A stretch of 64,000 bases of DNA. It comes from Plantago ovata (Eukaryota > Streptophyta > Magnoliopsida > Lamiales > Plantaginaceae). Location of the stretch: assembly GCA_028274465.1 (NCBI GenBank), contig CM051457.1, forward strand, positions 99,819,982-99,883,981. Reading direction: 5' to 3'. Below, one piece after another: positions 35,716-45,863 of this stretch. Both the position numbers and the translations under genes were made by a program. The notes beneath the pieces were generated by a model. That model had not been told where the DNA came from and did not search any database. It worked only from the letters and a program-made list of their open reading frames with translations. Every line of letters begins with the position of its first letter. The stretch's first letter is position 1.

Positions 35716-36975
35716 TGATGAATGTGTATTTTACACTTTTATTCGAGTCTTTTTCACCTATTTTAGCTATCCTCTATGTTAATTTAGCTATATTTTAGTA
35801 CATTTTATTAGAATAGTGTCGCGTTTCCCTTTAGATTTTATTTTACAGGTTTTGGTTGAAATTCGAGGATTTCTGGGCAATTATATTGAAGTTGACAAGG
35901 AATTGGTGTTCCAGAAGCCTATTTGGAGTATCTGAAGGTTTCCGGATAGGATTTGGAGTCTAGGGGTCGAATCTGGAGGTTAGAAGGCCACTAGAAGTCT
36001 GAAACCGAGTCCGAAAAGGTGAAGAAATCCAAATCCGCGTCGAAAAACGCGGAATTCCGCGAAAAAAGCGTGGGGCGAACCGCCGGAGTCCTGGGGCGAA
36101 CCGCCCCGTGATAATTCGGGGCCTATATATAGTGCTCAGTTTTTCTCCGAAAATCATATCTTTCCAAGCCTACTTTCTCACCTCTCTCTATAGTTTTAGG
36201 TAGGGACTTCCCGGGGCCTGTCCTGGGAGTTCCGTAGCTTAGGGGATACTTTTTCATAGCAGATTGGAGCTCGTAGGACCACAATCATCCGGAGATTGAC
36301 AACCTTCGGTAACTTTGTATCTTACAGTTTTATCTACTTATTTTATATATCTTTCAATATGTTTTCTTCTATGATTTCTGTTGATTGCATGCCTATTATG
36401 AGTAGCTAAACTTATCATTGGTGGTAGTATGTGAATTCTTAGCGAGGGAAAATAATCATGCTAATGGCTATATCGCGCATTATACTCCGTGTCATTGCTT
36501 TATTTCGTTGATCAGTTGTAACCAAAATTCTCGTATGTTGTATTGATTATTATGCACAATTGGACACTAGTCGACCATCAGACCAATTATCTTCGTAGTG
36601 TTGAATAATTACGGAACACATTAGGACAATCGTGATTGACTAGTCAGACCAAATTATCTTCGTAGTGCTTAATACTTGCAACAGGACACTAGATTGATTC
36701 AAAGATCTCTATGCAAGACCGAGGAATTTATGCATGATTATCGACCCATTATGCTAAGAAGGACCATACTATCACCAATCTCCATTATCTGCTAGAAACC
36801 CCTTATTGCTATTTGTTTGCTGTTTTTATATTCCTAATTAGATTTGATAAAGCTAGTATAGTCCTGAGAGAACGACACTCGAGTCATTCTACTGCTACAC
36901 TACGGTTTTCGTTGTAGTTGTGGATTGCCTTTGGCTTATTACAAATTTATTTGATTGAATCTGACACGTTCATTA
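35716..36975 (+). mobile_element. Athila-like 5' LTR
   Basis: A 1,260-bp LTR. Palindromes of the form GGGGCGAACCGCC lie at 36069-36110, then the TATA box CTATATATAG at about 36123-36132. It is very similar to the LTRs at 8153 and 15162 in reverse orientation. Confidence 0.92.
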
Positions 36976-36978
36976 AAT

Positions 36979-36996
36979 TGGCGCCGTTGCCGGGGA
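36979..36996 (+). other. Primer binding site, tRNA-Asp type
   Basis: TGGCGCCGTTGCCGGGGA, a full match to the 3' end of plant tRNA-Asp, three bases after the LTR. Confidence 0.92.
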
Positions 36997-37219
36997 CTAT
37001 ACTCCTTTTTTCTATTTAATTTGTTTATATTTTCAGCATTCAACCTCCAGAACAGCTCTTGGATTGTTTCTCGAAAATTTCACCTTATTACCCTATTTCT
37101 TTCCTCCTATCTTCTTCAGTAAATTCATCTAATCTGATCTTGGTTACCTTGGGTGTTTGTGCTCTCGGAATTTTTGGTGATATTGTGTTTGATTACGCTA
37201 ATAGAACTAACTTTTAGTT

Positions 37220-38038
37220 TTGAGTTACTCTTACTACAGACATACAAGGATGATGTCCATGCGCGCTCGCATGACACCCCAATTCTCGCAGGTGAGGAGA
37301 GGATCTTCCATATACCTGGAAGACGAGTTAAGGAGGTATGAGGTGACGGAGTCCATGGTGAGGTACTTACCGAGGTACGAAGATGGAGTAGGAATGGATC
37401 CATGGAGTTTCATTCGGTCCTATGAGGAGGAAATAGAAAGAATTCCAGCAGAAGGGTTTACTAAGGACCAATTATGCAGGAAACTATTTTCTTTTGCTCT
37501 TGGGTATGAGCCGAGGCGTTGGATTGCAAGGTTTGAACCAGGATCGCTGAAAACTTGGGGCCAAGTAGTAGAGGAGTTCTTGGCGCGGTTCATGCCTTAT
37601 CATGAGACGATTGCCTTACGTGATAGGATCCAATATTTTGAGCAAGGAGAGTGTGAGCAGTTTTGTGACGCCTACGAACGCTTTGAGATGTATAAACGTG
37701 AGTGCCCCCATCACCGTTTCGAAGATGGGGAGTTGATTTGGTGCTTCGTTGGTGGACTTCGTGAAGAGGAACGACTTAGAGTGGATCAGTTGAGCGGCGG
37801 TCTGGGAGAATGTACGGTCGACGAGGCAGAAGAAGTCCTCCGTAAGTACGCCAGAGGTTCAACACAATCCGATGAGGTCATACCAATTCGCATCACCGCA
37901 AAGGAAGTAGATCGAGGTGAAGCAGGAAGCTCATCCGAGGAGTATTTTGAAACCGAAGAAATCAGTGAGGAAGATGCACATGCCGAGCAAGTTGAAGATG
38001 ACCTTCGTATAGAAAAGTTGTTGAAGAAGTTGAAGTAA
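37220..38038 (+). CDS. Athila-like gag (partial element)
   Basis: A 272-residue open frame with the Retrotrans_gag core: 'DPWSFIRSYEEEIERIPAEG', 'LFSFALGYEPRRWIARFEPG', 'LKTWGQVVEEFLARFMPYHE', 'FCDAYERFEMYKRECPHHRF'. An acidic C-terminal part follows. It is more diverged from the gag at 14420-14998 than the LTRs are, so the two elements share LTR type but not gag type. The element lacks the remaining genes. Confidence 0.85.
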   Translation: MSYSYYRHTRMMSMRARMTPQFSQVRRGSSIYLEDELRRYEVTESMVRYLPRYEDGVGMDPWSFIRSYEEEIERIPAEGFTKDQLCRKLFSFALGYEPRRWIARFEPGSLKTWGQVVEEFLARFMPYHETIALRDRIQYFEQGECEQFCDAYERFEMYKRECPHHRFEDGELIWCFVGGLREEERLRVDQLSGGLGECTVDEAEEVLRKYARGSTQSDEVIPIRITAKEVDRGEAGSSSEEYFETEEISEEDAHAEQVEDDLRIEKLLKKLK

Positions 38039-38285
38039 CTGAGCATCTTACGGAAGAATTCAGCTTGTTGAATTGTGCTGAAGTAGAAGAGGTTCGAGAA
38101 CTTGAAGAGGAGAAAGGATTGGAAGGCGACGCCCCCCTGGAGGTGGGGGGCGAGTCGCCCAGCATGGGGGGAGAACCGCCTCCCATGACCAGTGAGCTGG
38201 ACTGCTACACTACGGTTTTCGTTGTAGTTGTGGATTGCCTTTGGCTTATTACAAATTTATTTGATTGAATCTGACACGTTCATCA

Positions 38286-39060
38286 ATATGGACTACTACA
38301 AAGGTAGATTTTTCACTTTTAATGCATAAAACATAGCATATTGGTGAGAACATGGATAATATTGTTGAGAACATAGTGTATATCGCATTGTTCAACTTTT
38401 CATAAAAACATTAAAAAAAAAAACAGAGCATGAAAAACAGTGACCATATCGGTGAGAACATGGACAATATTGGCTAGAACATAGGCAGTATTGTAAAGAA
38501 CATGGAAAATATCGCTGAACATAAAAAATTCATGAGATGAACATAAATCTACATCTAGATGCAAAGGCTAACATCTATCACCAACAAACTTCGATTCAAA
38601 CACATATCTACATAAATCTATATGCAAATAACAACAATAACGTGGATTCAACATAAACCTATCACCAACAAACTTTTATCACCAACAAACATCGGTTCAA
38701 ACCACTAAAAAAAACCTCGGCTTTTGATCCCATGGTTTTACTTAATTTGATCAAAATTTGCAGTTTATTCTTTTTTTTTTCCTACAATATAATGTTTCTA
38801 TGTTGTTGTTAATGTGACCTATATTGCTGATAATATAACATGTGTTGTCAAAATTGTATATCGTATGATGATATATCCTATCCTTGGAATTGAATATTAT
38901 ATAATCATGTTCTATCTTCTTGGTAATATGACCTATGTTCTCAAATATATACAATATGTACTTACAAGCATACACTAAATTAATGATCATGTTCTATGTT
39001 TTTGGAAATGTTATCTATGTTTCTGGAAATATATCCTATGTACTGAAAATAGAACACAAA
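38286..39060 (-). repeat. CATGTT-motif array, right arm
   Basis: 38330-38655 carries the motif in reverse orientation ('gagaacatggacaatattg') and is an inverted match to 34590-34760, including the 'cagtgaccatatcggtgagaac' block. 38800-39060 carries the motif in forward orientation again. Before the gypsy insertion at 35716 the two arms were adjacent. Confidence 0.55.
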
Positions 39061-39841
39061 CATATGGTAGTGTAAATTTTAAAATGTAAAAGAGCTACAT
39101 CATAATTAAGTTTCTCAACACTCCTACAATTGGATCACCAATTCATCATCCTTGATATAATAACTAGGTGCTATATATGAGAACGACAAATGTATAATCG
39201 AATCTCAACCAAACTGCTCAAATGTTGTTTATCTGATCACTAGGTTTGGTTTGCTCACCCAACTCTCAATTTAATTGTTTTTTAAAGAAGAAAAACCAAG
39301 TTATTGATTAGTTTCAACATACAGTAGTTCGAGTGATGTGACTGATGATGATGGTCGGTTAGAGATTCTTTTTATTAGATAATTAATATAAATTATTAGA
39401 ATAAATTCCTTCCCAACATTTTAAGCTTTTGGGTGAGTAAAAATTATATTATGGTATTAGACGCATCATCTGGCTCACGTTCGTCTCAATTGGTCCCATA
39501 TTAAATTTCTAATCCATTGACCTTCCCAAGCAGGTTGAAATCGGCCACGGGAAGTATTAGAGAATTAATGTGGTAATGAAGGATGTGGTGCATTGCTAGC
39601 CAAAAGCTCCGGTAACCCTGTTTAGGTAATTATTTTTCGAATTTATGTTCTCTTGGAGTTTCTTGTTCAAGTATGTTCTGAATAACTTGCAGAAAGGTGA
39701 AAGTTAAGAGAGTAAGATCAGTTCCCATAGCCATATTCGAGTACGCTGTGACAGTAGGTATCAAGGAAATTCTTTTCGGTGAGGCAAGTTCTATGTAGTT
39801 AAGACTTAAAGACAGGCATCCAACACTTGCCGATCTTGTTT
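39061..39841. other. Stretch without recognised features
   Basis: AT-rich. No open frame, repeat or terminal repeat could be supported. Confidence 0.5.
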
Positions 39842-39957
39842 CTTGATTATAAGATGATACGAGTAATCAATGTGACACCCACATATATAGCATATGAAAA
39901 CGAGGACTCTATGCAAGAGGGTGTCACATTGATTACTCGTATCACCTTATAATCAAG
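39842..39957. repeat. Near-perfect inverted repeat (39-bp arms)
   Basis: Arms 39842-39880 and 39919-39957 pair over 39 bases with one mismatch, around a 38-base loop. A third partial copy of the arm lies at 39966-39984. It could be a small foldback MITE or a transcribed hairpin. Confidence 0.8.
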
Positions 39958-40015
39958 TGAGAGGAAGTAATCAATGTGACACCCTCTCCCATATATACGA
40001 TCGAGTAATCAATAG

Positions 40016-40318
40016 TTAAACGTGAGAGCTTTGTCTGTTAAAACTCACCCTATAAAATTGAAATCCAAAATTGCTGGTTGCTGTATCATCCAATTCCCTC
40101 TCCTCATCCAGTGATCTCAAATAAACACCTTCAATCACAAGATTATCATCTTCTCCGTGCAGGTTCTGTCGCTTATCCAAATCTCTTTTCACAGAAATAA
40201 CAGCAGACATCTTCTTCATATACAATTTGATTGATTGCAGAGATGCTACATCGATATCACCAATACCAAAAGGTATGTCCTCCAACTCCTTATTATGCAA
40301 AAGTTCTAAAATGCACAA
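40016..40318 (-). pseudogene. NLR resistance gene fragment, end of LRR
   Basis: 'ELLHNKELEDIPFGIGDIDV' followed by 'SLQSIKLYM...SAVISVKRD' resembles the last leucine-rich repeat and C-terminal tail of R1-type CC-NLR proteins. The frame is 100 residues. It lies downstream (minus strand) of a coiled-coil-like fragment at 40465-40647, and the NB-ARC part is missing. Confidence 0.45.
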
Positions 40319-40464
40319 GCATCAGAAAATGAGAATTCTCTGCTCTACAGATCCGTAAATTGCACTCTTCAAAATGCATTATCCAATAGCTGGAGGATAG
40401 TTCAGTTGATCCATCAAACTGAGCAACTCTCCGTCAAGCCCTACATACCACTGGAGGGAACTCT

Positions 40465-40647
40465 TCAACTGACATTGGCGGCGCTTTCTGTCTGATAGTC
40501 TTTCTCACTAGCAGTCTGCTCCTTAAGTTCCATGGATTGTTGGACAATGAGATCCATTCCTTCAATTGCTTTGTCCAGCTCTTGACACAAAAGAACATAG
40601 GTTGTGGTGCTATTGCTAGTTGATGTTGCAAGAACTTGAAGCATCAC
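40465..40647 (-). pseudogene. NLR-like coiled-coil fragment
   Basis: A 60-residue frame with 'LCQELDKAIEGMDLIVQQSM', similar in pattern to the helix that precedes NB-ARC in R1-type resistance proteins. It is short, so the identity rests mainly on its position before the LRR-like fragment. Confidence 0.35.
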
Positions 40648-41333
40648 TCCTTAATAATTCTTTGGGAATAAGCCTCAAGAAAGTAAATTTGTTACGCATA
40701 GATTGAATTTGTGATTGATTGAAAGAAATAAGGCAGGTAGGATGTTGGTATCCGGTTAGAACATTGATAAGATAAACAAGAGCTGAATATGAGCTGTCAT
40801 TGTCACATAAAATTCTCCCTTGTTGTTAAAGTTGCTCCCCTGCTTCAATTACAAGCAAGACATACCCCGGGCCACAGGCCGGACTTGGCCAATTACTCAC
40901 ACATCTCTCTACAATATATACTCAATTATGCCTTCACCAAGGTTTACACTCTAAGACTACTCCCAATGGTGACGTACGACGACGGGGCGTCGTCGTACTT
41001 TTTGGGACTTTTGAGACGACACCCCGTCGTCGTGTGGATCACCCCCAATGGTGGCCGGAGCGTGGGTATTTTTCAATTTTTATTTTATTTTTTATTTTTT
41101 TTATTTTTTTAAGGTTATATGAAACATAAGATTGATAAAAAAAATATTGAAAATAATAATTATTATTATAATAAGCCACAAATATATTACAAAGTCGTAC
41201 AACAAATTTCAAATCTAAGGCACATAAGTTCAGGAATAGAAATTGCAACAAACATAGACAAACGGGGATAGAAATTTCCGGAAACTGAAATGAAACAAAG
41301 AAATCACACGTTGATTGATTCTTGCACGACCCT

Positions 41334-42688
41334 TCAACGCAATGCCCAAATGTGTTCTATCAAGTCTGACCTCGGTTTGTGATGCACGTTGATGTTATGC
41401 ATTTCATAATGAATTTTCATGTAATCATCGATGGAGTTGACTGCAGATGTTGTATACTTGACCCAAATTTCATCTTTCCAGCCTTCCCCGACATGCTTTT
41501 TTGTATCATCTTCGTAATTGTTGATCTGGCTCTCCAACTCCTTCTTGTAGTTTAAGTATCTGTCTCGCTCATCCTCCACTATCATGTTGTGGAGTGTGAT
41601 GCAGCAGTTCATGATCTTACAGAGTATGGATCTGCTATATGCAAGAGCCGGATTTCGAATAATTGCAAACCATGCCTGCAGAACCCCGAAAGCACGTTCG
41701 ACATCTTTCCGGCATGACTCTTGATAAGAAGTGAACTTTGCTTCTCTTTGATAAACCAGGTCTTTGATGCCACTCACAAAGTAGACCAAGCAGGATATAT
41801 GCCATCAGTTAGATAGTACGGCATGGTGTACTGATTGCCATTGACCGTGAAGCCCACCTCCGGTGATATGCCGTTCAACAAGTCGTCGAATACCGGTGAG
41901 CGTTGCACGATTGTTAAGTCATTGTGTTTCCCAGAAACCCCAAAGAATGAATGCCATATCCAAGTGTCTTGGGATGCCACGGCTTCTAAGACAAGGGTAG
42001 GATCTCCATCTTTGCCCTGGAATTGACCCCGCCATGCCTTGGGACAATTCTTCCATACCCAATGCATACAATCTATGCTCCCAATCATCCCCGGAAAACC
42101 TCTTGCAGCGTTGATTGACAAAAGCCTCTGTAAGTCCTCCGCAGTAGCCCTCCTCATGTAGGTTGGACTGAACTCCGCAATCACGGCGTCACAAAAACGC
42201 TCAAGACATGCCTGAGCAGTACTTTCACCGAGTCGACAATACTCATCCACCGCGTCCGCGCAACACCCATAAGCTAGCATTCGCATGGCTGCAGTTGTTT
42301 TCTGGTGTGTGGTTAACCCCGAACGGCTAGCAGCATCTCTCTTGCACACAAAGTAGTCATCTTGGTTCAATACACCAGCTACCACCCTATCGAACAACTC
42401 CCTACGCATTCTGAATCTGCATCTGAATTTATCCTCATATATTGGCCCGGTTGGAGTGAAGTAATCCTCCTCCATGAACTTGGCACGCTCTTCTCTTTTT
42501 CGGTTAATGTATTTACGCTTGTGGGTCTGATTTCGGACTTGTGGTTGGTTTTGATGGTTTTGTTGGATGTGTTGTTCGATGCAGTGCATCATGCGAGGTA
42601 TGTTTTGTTGGATTGCCTTTTTAACTTGGTTGTAGGGATTGGATGAAGAACCATAGTAAGTATCTTCATCGGATGAGTGGCCGGACAT
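41334..42688 (-). pseudogene. PIF/Harbinger transposase
   Basis: It starts 'MSGHSSDEDTYYGSSSNPYN' at 42688. It has an N-terminal helix-rich part ('CRFRMRRELFDRVVAGVLNQ') and the DDE_Tnp_4 nuclease core: first Asp in 'MIGSIDCMHW', second Asp in 'GKHNDLTIVQRSP', Glu in 'DVERAFGVLQAW'. It ends 'DLIEHIWALR'. A one-base loss near 41780-41790 changes frame between 'IYPAWST' and 'FVSGIKDLVYQREAKF', so full-length protein is not made. The length of about 450 codons is normal for the family. Confidence 0.93.
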
Positions 42689-43199
42689 TTTTCTTATAGC
42701 TTAAGATATTGAATAAGGGTTGGTGTATCAAAATGACTTCTAGTCTTTGAATTATATAGATAAAGTGAAGATAGGATTTCTGATAATTAAGATGAGTCAC
42801 TTGTTTGCATTGGATGCTAAAGTCATTGGATGCCAAAATCATTGCATTGGATTTCTGATAAAATAAGATAGGATTTGGATGATGATAGAATTGAAGATAA
42901 GATAAGTTATGAGTCATTGCTGACTCATGTTTGCATTGGATGCAAAAAAAAACTGATATTTCAGACAAATAAAAGCTAAGATTCCGGACAAAGTAAATTT
43001 TGGATTCCTGACAATTGCAAACTCAAATTCAAATGTTATTAAAACGTTCAAACTAGAGATGACAATTACAAACACGCTACTCTTAAACACTTAAACTAAT
43101 TTCAAACCCAAACACTGTTAACACTAAAACACATTGCGAAAATTAAAATTACAAACACACAACACTCAAACACTAAACTAATTTCAAACACAAACACAC

Positions 43200-44396
43200 T
43201 TAGCCACTTGGAGCGAACTCAGCAATAAGTGAATCAAAAATTGCTTTCTGCTGGGGGGTCAAGGTGTCGTAGCGATGACTCATCTCCCACATGATCGCCA
43301 GACGTTTATTCTTTTCCTCTTCCGCTTTCAAAGTCGCATTCTTTTCATACCTCTCCCTTGTATACTCGAGCCTCCTGTTTTCAATGTCGATTGATTCTCG
43401 AAAAGTGATGTTGAATCTTCCCCATCCTTCCCCTATTGCCCCGAGAGCCGCGGAGTCGCTGGAACCACCACCTTTTGCCATCTTCTTCGTTTTGTCCCGA
43501 CCCATAGGACGTTTCGGACTTGAGACACTGTCATCATCCACCAACCCGAACCGCTTACTCCCGCTGCTTCCACCTGAAGCCATAACATCATCACTAGTCC
43601 CAGGTGGTTTCTGCGCCTTAGGCCCTTGGAGGAGTGTCTCCCAGTCCAAGTACGTCTCTTACTCCGGAGTGGCTTGCAAGACTTCATACTTTTTAAACAT
43701 ATAAAAGCCATTCTTGTACTTTTCTTTGTGAAAAACTTGGGCTTGAGCCACAACGTCATCCTCGTTGAATCCACTCCGCTGGCCCAGCATCTTAGTAGCC
43801 TTTTCATAGCAGATGGTCCAATTGTTTATCTCCTCCCTAATACGCCCAATCCTCTTCCGCAAGGAATCATCACTCCGGGGAATCAGGTCCGGGTATAACC
43901 CATCCCTTCTAGCCCCCTCGTACAACGCCCCAATCCGTTTGAACAAGGTTGTAATCTTCTGGCCAGTGCCTACGATCGAGTCTTGCATAACTTCCAAGTA
44001 GAAACGAATGAGAACCAAAACCTCATGCTCTTTCCACGCAACATTTCGCCCTCTTTCCTTGGGATCTTCCGCAACAGTGGCTTTCTCCTTCCCTTTTCCA
44101 CCTCGACGGCCCTTCGACTTCGGCTGAAGTTCCGGTTGCGTCTCCTCAACAAACTCAATATCCTCGGATTGGGAATACATCGCAGGTGTTTGAGATAGTG
44201 GGGAAGAGAAATTCTGCGTGTTTGGCTCTTGGGGGAAGTTTTGAAACAGAGGGCGGTTAACCGGCGGCGGTTGGGGAGTGAGTGGGATGTTTCCAGCAAG
44301 TTGACGCATTGCTTCGTCGAACCTTTCTGGCTCCTTTTCTTTTAACCAATCCAAAAATTGGGATGGGTACATTTGGTTCCACATATTTTGATCCAT
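43200..44396 (-). pseudogene. PIF/Harbinger ORF1 (Myb/trihelix-like)
   Basis: It starts 'MDQNMWNQMYPSQFLDWLKE' at 44396. A nuclear-localisation-like 'KSKGRRGGKGKEKA' is followed by a Myb/SANT-like trihelix domain ('NVAWKEHEVLVLIRFYLEVM', 'RIGRIREEINNWTICYEKAT'). A No-apical-meristem-associated-like C-terminus follows ('NRRLEYTRERYEKNATLKAE'). One in-frame TAA after 'EVLQATPE' (about 43659-43661) interrupts it; the frame then continues 'ETYLDWETLLQG'. ORF1 helps transposase bind and enter the nucleus in this superfamily. Confidence 0.85.
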
Positions 44397-44834
44397 GTCG
44401 GAGGTTTAGAGTGGATTTGGGAAGGTTTAGAGTGGCTTTGGGAAAATTTAGAGTGTTTTGGATTTAATTAAGAAAGAAATAGGAGATGGAGTTGGGGTGC
44501 TCCGAATATGCCCAATATTGGTCTCTATTTATAGATCTCGAAAAAATAGATCCGTTGGTGATTTTTATTTATTTTTTGCATTTTTATTTTTTACATTATA
44601 GCCGTTTATAGCCGTTCCGAGATAAAAGTAAATCTGAAAATTAAAAAAAAAAATAAAAAATGAAAGGCTGTGGCAGCTCCACAAAAAATAAAAAAAACAA
44701 TAAACAAAGCGTCTTCTTCCTCGCCCTCGGCGTCCACCACCAATGGAGCTGGGCGTTTCGACGCCCCGGCATCATCGACGCCCAGCTCCCACGCCAGCCC
44801 CCATTGGGGACAGTCTAATAAGATGGATCAAGAT

Positions 44835-45863
<1,029 letters not shown>

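Larger units (their letters stand above)
35716..38285 (+). mobile_element. Shortened Athila-like gypsy element with intact target duplication
   Basis: 5' LTR 35716-36975, tRNA-Asp primer site 36979-36996, gag 37220-38038, then only the last 85 bases of the 3' LTR (38201-38285). The duplication ATATG is exact on both sides (35711-35715 and 38286-38290), so this is one insertion that later lost the rest of its inside and most of the 3' LTR. Confidence 0.9.
40955..44815 (-). mobile_element. PIF/Harbinger DNA transposon
   Basis: A 3,861-bp element with terminal inverted repeats related to GACTACTCCCAATGG (left) and GACTGTCCCCAATGG (right, reverse complement). The 3-bp target duplication TAA is exact (40952-40954 and 44816-44818). 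Both genes of the superfamily are present on the minus strand: a Myb/trihelix-like ORF1 and a DDE transposase. Each carries one visible disabling change, so the copy is probably inactive but recent. Confidence 0.93.

Noticed and set aside
36886-36980. 'ctgctacactacggttttcg...' repeated at 38201 and in reverse in several places, considered as a tRNA or small RNA gene
   Set aside because: It is the terminal part of the Athila-like LTR, and the tRNA-like match is the primer site.
37125-37403. Minus-strand frame at the gag start
   Set aside because: Antisense to gag with no recognised domain.
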